DNA of 13,737 nt from Verrucomicrobiota bacterium (GTDB taxonomy: Bacteria; Verrucomicrobiota; Verrucomicrobiia; Limisphaerales; UBA11358), in the NCBI GenBank assembly GCA_021323835.1, contig JAJPKI010000106.1, positions 1 through 13,737 on the forward strand. Direction: 5' to 3'. Position 1 is the stretch's first letter. Each line of letters starts with the position of its first letter. Shown piece by piece: positions 8,407-13,737 of this stretch. Position numbers and translations under genes: made by a program. Under the pieces are notes generated by a model that ran no database searches, had not been told where the DNA came from, and saw nothing but the letters and a program-made list of their open reading frames with translations.

Positions 8407-9111
8407 ACCATGCCAAGCGGGACATTGAGCAAATCGGCAGAAGGAAAATTGTTTAGCAATCACGAAGCAGTTTGTTTGAAAAACGATGATTCAGCGCGTC
8501 CGTGGCAATTAAAATATGCACTGACCGAATATACTGTGAACGAAAGAGAATTATTTGTGACCGTTCACGATCGTGGAGAACTTGACATTGAAAACAAATG
8601 GCGACCGGAATATTCGGCGGCAATTTATGTAAAGGCAGGCGACAACCTGAAACTTTTGAAACGATTAACGACTGAACAAGTGTATTTCCTTGAACCGCGA
8701 ATCATTCGAGCAAACATGACAAATGGCGATTGGGAACAACTCATTGTAATCACTGGCGTCTATTATGGAACGGGAGGTTTTACCGAAGAACATATTTTTG
8801 CGCCCGTTGCTTTGCCGGTCAGTGATTTGAAATTTATGCCTGATTTGAAACTTGAAGAAGTCGAGTTCGTTCCGGCAACAGAGTCCTTCAAAAAATACAT
8901 GGGCGCGGATGAAATCATTCGCAAGAATGAAATCGACACATTTACGGATAATGGATTGTCTTTCAGTTTTGAAATAACGAAAAATGGTTTGGCCACACAG
9001 CCAATTGCAAAAGTAACCGGGACATATAGATTGGAGTGCAAATCGGATGGCGGCTTTCGAATCATTATGGATAGGTTCAAACGCGAACCAATCACCGATT
9101 CCGGTTCATAA
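8344..9111 (+). CDS. Lipoprotein of unknown function
   Basis: ATG 8344 (255 aa) is chosen because the cassette begins there, one base after the preceding TAA. The same frame is open upstream to an ATG at 8254, but that would bury the signal peptide and overlap the previous gene by about 90 bases. Lipobox LFGC puts the cysteine at residue 20. The mature protein is mixed alpha/beta with no motif I recognise. Noticeable stretches are LFVTVHDRGELDIENKW, IVITGVYYGTGGFTEEHIF and KVTGTYRLECKSDGGFRI; the last looks like a terminal beta hairpin. The body is AT-rich (line 8941-9000 counts 21/60 G+C), in sharp contrast to the gene two places upstream. Its TAA stop shares one base with the next ATG (TAATG). 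Confidence 0.82.
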   Translation: MKLKFILCLALVLSGGLFGCSTMPSGTLSKSAEGKLFSNHEAVCLKNDDSARPWQLKYALTEYTVNERELFVTVHDRGELDIENKWRPEYSAAIYVKAGDNLKLLKRLTTEQVYFLEPRIIRANMTNGDWEQLIVITGVYYGTGGFTEEHIFAPVALPVSDLKFMPDLKLEEVEFVPATESFKKYMGADEIIRKNEIDTFTDNGLSFSFEITKNGLATQPIAKVTGTYRLECKSDGGFRIIMDRFKREPITDSGS

Positions 9112-9167
9112 TGAAATCCAAACTCATCCTCTGCCTCGCGCTTGCGTTATGCGTTGCGGGATGTTCC
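9111..9167 (+). repeat. Signal-peptide cassette copy 6 (shortened end)
   Basis: The first 31 bases match copy 1 apart from codon 3 (TCC for CCC), including the 11-mer. After GCGCT the copy diverges, and an AGC lipobox arrives two codons early. Confidence 0.82.
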
Positions 9168-9533
9168 TCGTTGAGGGAGAGTCAGGTGAGTTGTCATTTG
9201 CCGTCTCGCAAGCAGCAAGAATCCATTCGTTCCGATTTGAATCTTCTGCTTGTAAATCGTGGATTTACGGCGACGGGGCACTTATCAGAATATCCATCGG
9301 CAATTGGATGGTGGTATGCTCCGCTACGGAAGGGAAATGCGGATTTTGTTGTTTCAGCTTACACCAATTCGCATGAGATGGTTATCCATGTTTATAATTA
9401 CGGACTTGGCCGTGGTGGTGCAAACAAGCCCATGACAGAGGCTATTGTCGCTTGTGTTCAGAGCAATGCGCCTAATGCACGAATTCATGTCCGAACAGAA
9501 ACGCGATATTCCCCATTATGGCCCAAAGAATAA
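9111..9533 (+). CDS. Small lipoprotein of unknown function
   Basis: This 140-aa protein starts on a one-base TAATG overlap. The lipobox is VAGC with the cysteine at residue 18, two codons shorter than the full cassette. The mature region begins with a helix rich in polar residues (SRKQQESIRSDLNLLLVNRGF), then W-W-Y and beta-type segments (DFVVSAYTNSHEMVIHVYNYGLGRGG), a helix (PMTEAIVACVQS) and a final strand (ARIHVRTETRY). This looks like a compact alpha/beta domain, but I recognise no family. The last 16 bases overlap the start of the next gene, the only overlap in the cluster longer than four bases. Confidence 0.8.
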   Translation: MKSKLILCLALALCVAGCSSLRESQVSCHLPSRKQQESIRSDLNLLLVNRGFTATGHLSEYPSAIGWWYAPLRKGNADFVVSAYTNSHEMVIHVYNYGLGRGGANKPMTEAIVACVQSNAPNARIHVRTETRYSPLWPKE

Positions 9534-10702
9534 TCCAAACTCATTTTTGCCTCGCGCTCATTTTGTGCGGTGGCTTGATTTCAATTTCTTCAAGCGCACA
9601 GGATGCTCCGGCACTATTTCCAATCATCGAAAACGGAAAGCCCGGGTTCATTGATCAAACCGGCAAGGTCATGATTCAACCAAACACAAACTGGTTTTCG
9701 ACCATGCCGCTTGAAGGCAAACATTTTGTTGAAGGTTTGGAGCCAGCCGAGACGCGATGGAGACCGGGCATGACCAATGGATTAAAATGGGGCTACCTAA
9801 ATACCGAAGGAAAATTTGCCATCGCCCCGCAATTCACTTTGACCACGCCATTTTCAGAAGGCTTGGCCGCAGTTCGCGAACGGTTTTACGGGTATATTGA
9901 TCATACCGGCAAATTTGTCATCCAACCGCAATTCGAGGAGGCGTTTGGATTTTCCGAAGGACTGGCGCAAGTGGACGACACGAATCATTTGATGGGTTTT
10001 ATTGACCGTAGCGGCAAATGGGTGATCAAACCACGGTTTCGCGCGCTTTCACGTCACTCAAATTTTTCAGAAGGTCTGGCTTGTGTTCCAACGAATGATG
10101 TCACCATGAAGTATCCCTTTGAAAGCGGCGCAAATCCCCAGTTCAAATGGGGATACATCAATAAAAAAGGAGAGCAAGTCATTGATTTCAGATTCGATGA
10201 AGCCAATGCGTTTTCCGAAGGTTTGGCGGCAGTGAGTGAAAATGTCAAAGCCGATGACGTGGATAAAAAAACCGGCGAGCATTTAACTCCGCCGCCATTC
10301 AGCAAAGGCGGCTACATAGACAAAACCGGCAAGTATGTCATCCCGCCGCAATTTGATAGTGTTTGGAATTTTTCCGAAGGTTTGGCGCGTGTGAGAGTGG
10401 CGGGGCAAACGATGGATGAGGTGCCGGAACAAATGAAATTTATCAACACGCAAGGTAAGATTGTTTTTACCGTGACAAATGGAGAATGGGCGGATGAATT
10501 TTCCGAAGGACTCGCAAATGTCTCGATCCGCAAAGGAGTGGGTGAAGAAATCTGGGGATACATAAATCATTCCGGCGAGTTTGTTATCAAACCGCAATTC
10601 CAACGAGCTGAACCATTTTATCATGGGCTGGCACAAGTCATCGTTGATAATAAATTAGCCTACATTGACAAGTCGGGGCGATATGTATGGAAACAACCAT
10701 GA
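9518..10702 (+). CDS. Secreted WG-repeat protein
   Basis: This 394-aa protein has about nine WG-type repeats. The unit is (W/Y/G)GYI(D/N)..GK(F/Y)VI.PQF, for example WGYLNTEGKFAIAPQF, YGYIDHTGKFVIQPQF, WGYINKKGEQVIDFRF and WGYINHSGEFVIKPQF. Between units lies a regular FSEGLA-V linker, seen six times exactly and twice in variants. This is the Pfam WG_beta_rep pattern; these repeats are found in envelope and secreted proteins and are thought to act as binding scaffolds. The signal peptide MAQRIIQTHFCLALILCGG ends with a probable SPase I site near SSSA|QD, with no lipobox. The start is unusual: the cassette ATG has been lost, and the gene is read from an ATG inside the preceding gene. It ends in an ATGA overlap. 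Confidence 0.9.
   Translation: MAQRIIQTHFCLALILCGGLISISSSAQDAPALFPIIENGKPGFIDQTGKVMIQPNTNWFSTMPLEGKHFVEGLEPAETRWRPGMTNGLKWGYLNTEGKFAIAPQFTLTTPFSEGLAAVRERFYGYIDHTGKFVIQPQFEEAFGFSEGLAQVDDTNHLMGFIDRSGKWVIKPRFRALSRHSNFSEGLACVPTNDVTMKYPFESGANPQFKWGYINKKGEQVIDFRFDEANAFSEGLAAVSENVKADDVDKKTGEHLTPPPFSKGGYIDKTGKYVIPPQFDSVWNFSEGLARVRVAGQTMDEVPEQMKFINTQGKIVFTVTNGEWADEFSEGLANVSIRKGVGEEIWGYINHSGEFVIKPQFQRAEPFYHGLAQVIVDNKLAYIDKSGRYVWKQP
9530..9577 (+). repeat. Signal-peptide cassette copy 7 (start lost, frame repaired)
   Basis: Compared with copies 6 and 8 it lacks the bases ATGAA at its head (GAATAATCC where the others give ATGAAATCC). It also lacks one base further on (CATTTTTGCC for CATCTTTTGCC). The net loss of six bases leaves the TGCCTCGCGCT core in the same frame as the new ATG at 9518. 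Confidence 0.75.
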
Positions 10703-10761
10703 AATCCAAACTCATCTTTTGCCTCGCGCTCATTTTGAGTGGCGGTTTGTTTGGCTGTTCA
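10699..10761 (+). repeat. Signal-peptide cassette copy 8 (full length)
   Basis: A complete copy with the 11-mer TGCCTCGCGCT and the SGGLFGCS end. It differs from copy 1 mainly at codon 7 (TTT) and in a silent AGT for Ser14. Its ATGA ends the WG-repeat gene. Confidence 0.9.
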
Positions 10762-11196
10762 GATATTGCGCAGCATTCTGTTGCCGCACCGAAACAAGAT
10801 GAAGGAGCTAAAGAGTATTTTAAGAACTATCTTGCCAAATGTGATACGAATGAAATCAGGTGCCTTTGGTTTCTCCAAGACAATCCTGAAATTGGCGTGG
10901 CAATGACGATCAATCTTAATAAAGAATCCGTGTTTACCGCGCGCGAAGCTTATAATTGGGCAGAACAAGGTTCACAAGTTCGGCAACTGAGCCATTCTCA
11001 AAAATTGAATCTCGAAAAAATAATCGGCGACTTGCCAGCGTCAGACAAGAACGCCGAGTTTGACAAGTCTGTTTTCATTTCCTTGCGAAACGAAAACCAA
11101 GTGAAAACATTTCAGTATGATCGCCAATACCCTCCGGCAATTATTCAACGTATTTATGATATTGGCGGTGGATATTTTGAAGGAGGCAAACCATGA
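10699..11196 (+). CDS. Lipoprotein of unknown function
   Basis: ATG 10699 (165 aa) is where the cassette begins and where it overlaps the preceding stop by four bases; an in-frame ATG at 10687 would add four residues. Lipobox LFGC has its cysteine at residue 20. The mature N-terminus SDIAQHSVAAPKQDE weakly resembles the same region of the 4471 gene (STARHSAVACTKNDKE), so homology may reach past the cassette. Later segments include GVAMTINLNKESVFTAREAYNWAEQ, LNLEKIIGDLPASD, SVFISLRNENQVKTFQYDR and PPAIIQRIYDIGGG. The overall impression is an alpha/beta domain, with no recognised family. The very 3' end contains the AAGGAGG used by the next gene. Confidence 0.8.
   Translation: MKSKLIFCLALILSGGLFGCSDIAQHSVAAPKQDEGAKEYFKNYLAKCDTNEIRCLWFLQDNPEIGVAMTINLNKESVFTAREAYNWAEQGSQVRQLSHSQKLNLEKIIGDLPASDKNAEFDKSVFISLRNENQVKTFQYDRQYPPAIIQRIYDIGGGYFEGGKP
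11180..11186 (+). promoter_or_regulatory. Strong Shine-Dalgarno AAGGAGG
   Basis: AAGGAGG lies six bases before ATG 11193, inside the end of the preceding coding region. It is the only consensus ribosome binding site in front of any cassette start in the window. Confidence 0.75.
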
Positions 11197-11240
11197 AACC
11201 CAAACTCATCCTCTGCCTCGCGCTGATTTTGTGCGGCGCA
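11193..11240 (+). repeat. Signal-peptide cassette copy 9 (turned into a membrane anchor)
   Basis: Bases 11193-11225 are identical to 4471-4503. The similarity then fades over about 15 bases (ATTTTGTGCGGCGCA), and the lipobox is replaced by a longer hydrophobic stretch. Confidence 0.85.
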
Positions 11241-11912
11241 TTAGTTTTGGTTTTTTCATTCTTTTGGATGATGGGACGCGAACACTTATGGACTCAAATA
11301 AATGTAATCGCAAAATTTCATTCAGGGGAACAACTTGTTCGAGAAGACGGGTTTCGCTCTGGTTTTGTTCAAACAACTTTGGAAAGCAGCAAACTTTTCA
11401 TGGTCTGGACGAACGGTCAAAAGGAGCTGTTGGAAGTTTCAGGTAATTATTCAACCGCAAATCATTTCGCGCTTTCCACTGATGGAGACATTAACGCCAT
11501 TGGCATTGGAAGGACGATTTATTACCGCGCTAAAACTGCACCAACCAATCAATGGAATTCATGGAAACTGACGGCATCGCCGGAGATTTTCAATTTCATA
11601 AAAGCATATTTGGATGCCAATTTCCCCGGTTCTTACACATCTGATACAAATGAATTTGCTCCTGCGAATGCCATAGTAATTAAATGCAATCGTTTGGGCG
11701 AAGAACAACCTCTCGTGATTGCGCCCCAAGGCGATATGTCATATGGATACGAGGTGGAAGCGATTCGTAATCGAGGGAGGGAATTGGTTGCCGCGCCATT
11801 TGCGAGCAATCCGTTTGCGCCAAAGAAATTAATTTTCTCAATGGACAAAAATTCCGGCGGTTGGAAGTTCGACGTTGATTTAACGACAGCCGAAAATAAA
11901 GACCGAAAGTGA
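11193..11912 (+). CDS. Membrane-anchored protein of unknown function
   Basis: This 239-aa protein starts on an ATGA overlap. The first 33 bases of its cassette equal those of copy 1, but after CysGlyAla the sequence becomes LVLVFSFFWMMG, a longer hydrophobic run without a lipobox or a clear SPase I site. The N-terminus is therefore better read as an uncleaved membrane anchor. The domain outside the membrane has many short strands (NVIAKFHSGEQLV, LFMVWTNGQKELLEVSG, GRTIYYRAKT) and a helix (SPEIFNFIKAYLDANFPG). Near the C-terminus are PLVIAPQGDMSYGYEVEAIRN and WKFDVDLTTAE. I do not recognise the family. Its strong Shine-Dalgarno suggests that it is translated more independently than its neighbours. 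Confidence 0.8.
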   Translation: MKPKLILCLALILCGALVLVFSFFWMMGREHLWTQINVIAKFHSGEQLVREDGFRSGFVQTTLESSKLFMVWTNGQKELLEVSGNYSTANHFALSTDGDINAIGIGRTIYYRAKTAPTNQWNSWKLTASPEIFNFIKAYLDANFPGSYTSDTNEFAPANAIVIKCNRLGEEQPLVIAPQGDMSYGYEVEAIRNRGRELVAAPFASNPFAPKKLIFSMDKNSGGWKFDVDLTTAENKDRK

Positions 11913-11916
11913 ATTT

Positions 11917-11979
11917 GTGAAATCTAAACTCATCCTCTGCCTTGTGCTGGTTTTGAGCGGCGGTTTGTTTGGCTGTTCA
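11917..11979 (+). repeat. Signal-peptide cassette copy 10 (full length, GTG start)
   Basis: Complete copy starting with GTG. Its core TGCCTTGTGCT differs from the commoner TGCCTCGCGCT and is shared only with copy 11 next door, suggesting that these two are sister copies. Confidence 0.9.
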
Positions 11980-12432
11980 ACAACGCAAAATCATCCGTCC
12001 GGTCTGCCCATCCGTTATCACAACACGCAATATGATTTCACATTTTATTTGCCGGAGAGTTGGAAAGGTTATTCCGTTCTAACTGACCAATGGGAGGGAA
12101 TAACTTATTTGGAGAAAGAGGATAAAGATGCCGTGTTGGCGCGCGGCCCAATCATCTTGTTGCGAAATCCGCAGTGGAAGACGAACAAGCCCTATCAGGA
12201 CATTCCGATTTACATTTTTACACGTCAACAATGGGATGATGATAAATCTGGAAAACTTTCTGCGGAAGGCGCGGGCGGCATCATTTACGAACTATGGCAC
12301 AATGACAAATATGTCTTTGGGATTCACAGCCGCTTCAATGCAAATGATTCAGTTCCCGGCTGGGATGAAGCTCAAAACATAGTGAACACAAATACCGCTG
12401 CGCATTCCGAACCACATTTGCATGATATATGA
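11917..12432 (+). CDS. Lipoprotein with YDFTFYLPESWKGY-type domain
   Basis: This 171-aa protein has a GTG start four bases after the preceding stop, fixed by the cassette. Lipobox LFGC has its cysteine at residue 20. The mature domain begins NTQYDFTFYLPESWKGYSVL and continues with GPIILLRNPQW, KPYQDIPIYIFTRQQWDD and YVFGIHSRFN. I recall this order (F-F-LP-SWKGY, then GP...RNP.W, then PYQDIPI..FT..QW, then a YVF..-R-N end) from uncharacterised proteins of Bacillus and other bacteria, so it is probably a widespread domain without a known function. The C-terminus ends in a polar tail (HSEPHLHDI) whose stop lies in the ATGA of the next cassette. Confidence 0.82.
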   Translation: MKSKLILCLVLVLSGGLFGCSTTQNHPSGLPIRYHNTQYDFTFYLPESWKGYSVLTDQWEGITYLEKEDKDAVLARGPIILLRNPQWKTNKPYQDIPIYIFTRQQWDDDKSGKLSAEGAGGIIYELWHNDKYVFGIHSRFNANDSVPGWDEAQNIVNTNTAAHSEPHLHDI

Positions 12433-12491
12433 AAATCAAGCTCATTCTCTGCCTTGTGCTTATTTTGAGCGGCGGTTTGTTTGGATGTTCG
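12429..12491 (+). repeat. Signal-peptide cassette copy 11 (full length)
   Basis: Complete copy with the variant core TGCCTTGTGCT, like copy 10, and an identical SGGLFGCS end except for silent changes (GGATGTTCG). Codon 3 is ATC. Confidence 0.9.
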
Positions 12492-12977
12492 ATTGTAAAT
12501 GAGTCGCCACGCCAATATATTTCGCGTTCCACAAATCCGGCAGAATTGTCTGAAGTTTCATGGTATGAAAAACCGTCTCTGGAAACCTTGCAGAACATCA
12601 AAGTGACACGTGTCTCCTTGACCAAGCCCGAGCTTAATAAACTGACTGCATTGCCGAAAGATCCGACAAATGGGGCATCGTGGTTGGTGGAAGAAGACCC
12701 CGACACAATGCGTGATGGTCCCTGGAAGACGCATCTTTATATTTTTGACAACTCCGATACAAACCATTGTGCGCATGTCGAGTTAATTGATCACGTCAGC
12801 GGCGGTGTTAAACATACCTGGCTCAACGATAAAATATTATTTGTGGAAGTTTGGTGGGGACATGCCGGATGGACTGATTTTATTCTCAACACTGAAACGT
12901 GCAAAATTATTTACATGGAGGACGGCTTTTGGAATGTCCTGACTGATGATAATATGCCTGATTCACCGAAAAAATAA
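12429..12977 (+). CDS. Lipoprotein of unknown function
   Basis: This 182-aa protein overlaps the preceding stop by ATGA. Lipobox LFGC has its cysteine at residue 20. The mature part has a helical segment (NPAELSEVSWYEKPSLETL), then VTRVSLTKPELNKLTALPKD and GASWLVEEDPD. These are followed by a strand-rich second half: WKTHLYIFDNSD, CAHVELIDHVSGGVKHTWL, KILFVEVWWGHAGWTDFIL and ETCKIIYMEDGFWN. The ETCKIIYMEDG turn resembles the end of a propeller blade or other beta-sheet domain, but there is no family call. The stop is six bases ahead of the next GTG. Confidence 0.8.
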   Translation: MKIKLILCLVLILSGGLFGCSIVNESPRQYISRSTNPAELSEVSWYEKPSLETLQNIKVTRVSLTKPELNKLTALPKDPTNGASWLVEEDPDTMRDGPWKTHLYIFDNSDTNHCAHVELIDHVSGGVKHTWLNDKILFVEVWWGHAGWTDFILNTETCKIIYMEDGFWNVLTDDNMPDSPKK

Positions 12978-12983
12978 TAAACA

Positions 12984-13046
12984 GTGAAACTCAAATTCAT
13001 CTTCTGCCTCGCACTCGTTTTGAGCGGCGGTTTGTTCGGCTGTTCA
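12984..13046 (+). repeat. Signal-peptide cassette copy 12 (full length, GTG start)
   Basis: Complete copy with GTG start and core TGCCTCGCACT, one base from the common 11-mer. The end is SGGLFGCS, with TTC for Phe18. Confidence 0.88.
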
Positions 13047-13737
13047 AGCGCCGAGCGCCATAAGTCCACCGACGTCTCCGAAATTTGCAGTCCTGACGGG
13101 AAGCTGGTTTTGTCAGGCCAAACACTTTACGGAACGACATCTTCCGACAGTGATTCATGGGGCGAGCAAGGCGGGGCGGTGTTCAAGGTCAATATTGACG
13201 GCACAGGCTTTGCCGTTTTGCATCATTTCCCGCGGGTCAATTATCCTAATCCTACCAACACCGACGGCACTGGGCCGATGGCTGGCCTGCTGCTTTCAGG
13301 AAACACACTTTTCGGCACGGCATCGGCAGGCGGTGCTGCCGGTTACGGGACGGTTTTCAAGGTCAGCACGAGCGGTAAAGATTTCGCCGTGCTGCATACC
13401 TTCTCGGGCAGCGATGGCGCAGTGCCGAAATCGGGGTTGGTATTGTTGGACAACACGCTTTACGGGATAACACAACGCGGTGGTCACAATGAAGGAGTGA
13501 TTTTCAAAGTGAACACCGATGGCACGGCGTTCGCCACATTGCATGTCTTTTCGAAATTGGTAAAGCGTTACTATCCTTATACAAACTTAATCACAGGGGA
13601 GGTGCAGGTTCATTTTGCGTATGATCTCACAAACAGCGACGGCGCCTTTTCAGAATCAGGACTGACATTGTCCGGCAGGGTGCTTTATGGGACAGGCTGG
13701 TCAGGTGGACCGGGCGGAGTCGGCACCATTTTCAAAA
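12984..13737 (+). CDS. GloVer-repeat lipoprotein (3' end outside window)
   Basis: A GTG at 12984 starts an open frame that runs to the right edge (251 codons visible). Lipobox LFGC has its cysteine at residue 20. From about residue 36 there are four units of the form L-LSG-TLYGT...G-VFKV-TDGT-FAVLH-F: LVLSGQTLYGTTS, LLLSGNTLFGTAS, LVLLDNTLYGITQ and LTLSGRVLYGTGW, the last cut by the edge. This matches the GloVer tandem repeat (TIGR03803), thought to form a beta-propeller in surface or secreted proteins; a C-terminal sorting domain is possible but lies outside the window. The third and fourth units are separated by an insertion (KRYYPYTNLITGEVQVHFAY). Units are rich in GlyThr and the body is more GC-rich than the gene before it. 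Confidence 0.88.
   Translation, partial: MKLKFIFCLALVLSGGLFGCSSAERHKSTDVSEICSPDGKLVLSGQTLYGTTSSDSDSWGEQGGAVFKVNIDGTGFAVLHHFPRVNYPNPTNTDGTGPMAGLLLSGNTLFGTASAGGAAGYGTVFKVSTSGKDFAVLHTFSGSDGAVPKSGLVLLDNTLYGITQRGGHNEGVIFKVNTDGTAFATLHVFSKLVKRYYPYTNLITGEVQVHFAYDLTNSDGAFSESGLTLSGRVLYGTGWSGGPGGVGTIFK

Noticed and set aside
4471..13046. Integron cassette array or CRISPR-like array
   Set aside because: The repeated unit is coding and lies at gene starts. No attC-like palindromes follow the genes, no integrase is visible, and the spacing (420 bases to 2.5 kb) rules out CRISPR.

Overview
The window is one long same-strand gene run from what is probably a Verrucomicrobiota genome. The main lineage clue is the last gene. 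It is built from LYGT...GTVFKV...F..LHxF units, the pattern of the GloVer tandem repeat (TIGR03803, named after Gloeobacter and Verrucomicrobia). A WG-repeat protein, many small Sec/lipoprotein-signal genes and very poor Shine-Dalgarno use agree with this. The assignment is an inference from family knowledge, not from a search.

Region 1 (1-3327) is the 3' part of a very large helicase gene. All SF2/SNF2-type motifs are visible, and the frame is open through the left edge, so the true start lies outside the window. It resembles the helicase half of the giant adenine-methylase/helicase proteins carried by conjugative plasmids, phages and integrative elements. Region 2 (3328-3463) is the only real intergenic gap and holds a weak promoter-like sequence. 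Region 3 (3464 to the right edge) is a run of 13 tightly packed genes, all on +, with junctions ranging from a 16-base overlap to a 52-base gap and five ATGA stop/start overlaps. It looks like one operon. The products are a secreted protein of unknown function, a run of mostly unrecognised lipoproteins and secreted proteins, an 850-aa HEAT-like plus WD40-like protein, a WG-repeat protein and a GloVer-repeat protein that runs off the right edge.

The most striking feature is that 12 successive genes (4471 onward) begin with copies of the same 45-63 base DNA cassette. It encodes a signal peptide of the form MKxKLILCLALVLSGG followed, in the fullest copies, by LFGCS with the lipobox cysteine at residue 20. 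The bodies behind it are mostly unrelated in sequence, length and base composition. The conservation reaches synonymous positions: the first 33 bases of copies 1 and 9, 6.7 kb apart, are identical, and the Cys8 codon is TGC in all 12. This argues that the DNA itself was copied or recombined, not that unrelated signal peptides converged. In five junctions the first four bases of the cassette (ATGA) also supply the stop codon of the gene before it. One copy (9530-9577) has lost its own ATG and one further base, and the gene is read from a new upstream ATG that restores the frame.

Working model (inference): a shared 5' export cassette has been used repeatedly to place different open reading frames under one export signal and one co-translated transcript, giving a battery of envelope or secreted proteins. 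The functions of most bodies, and any link to the helicase gene, are unknown.
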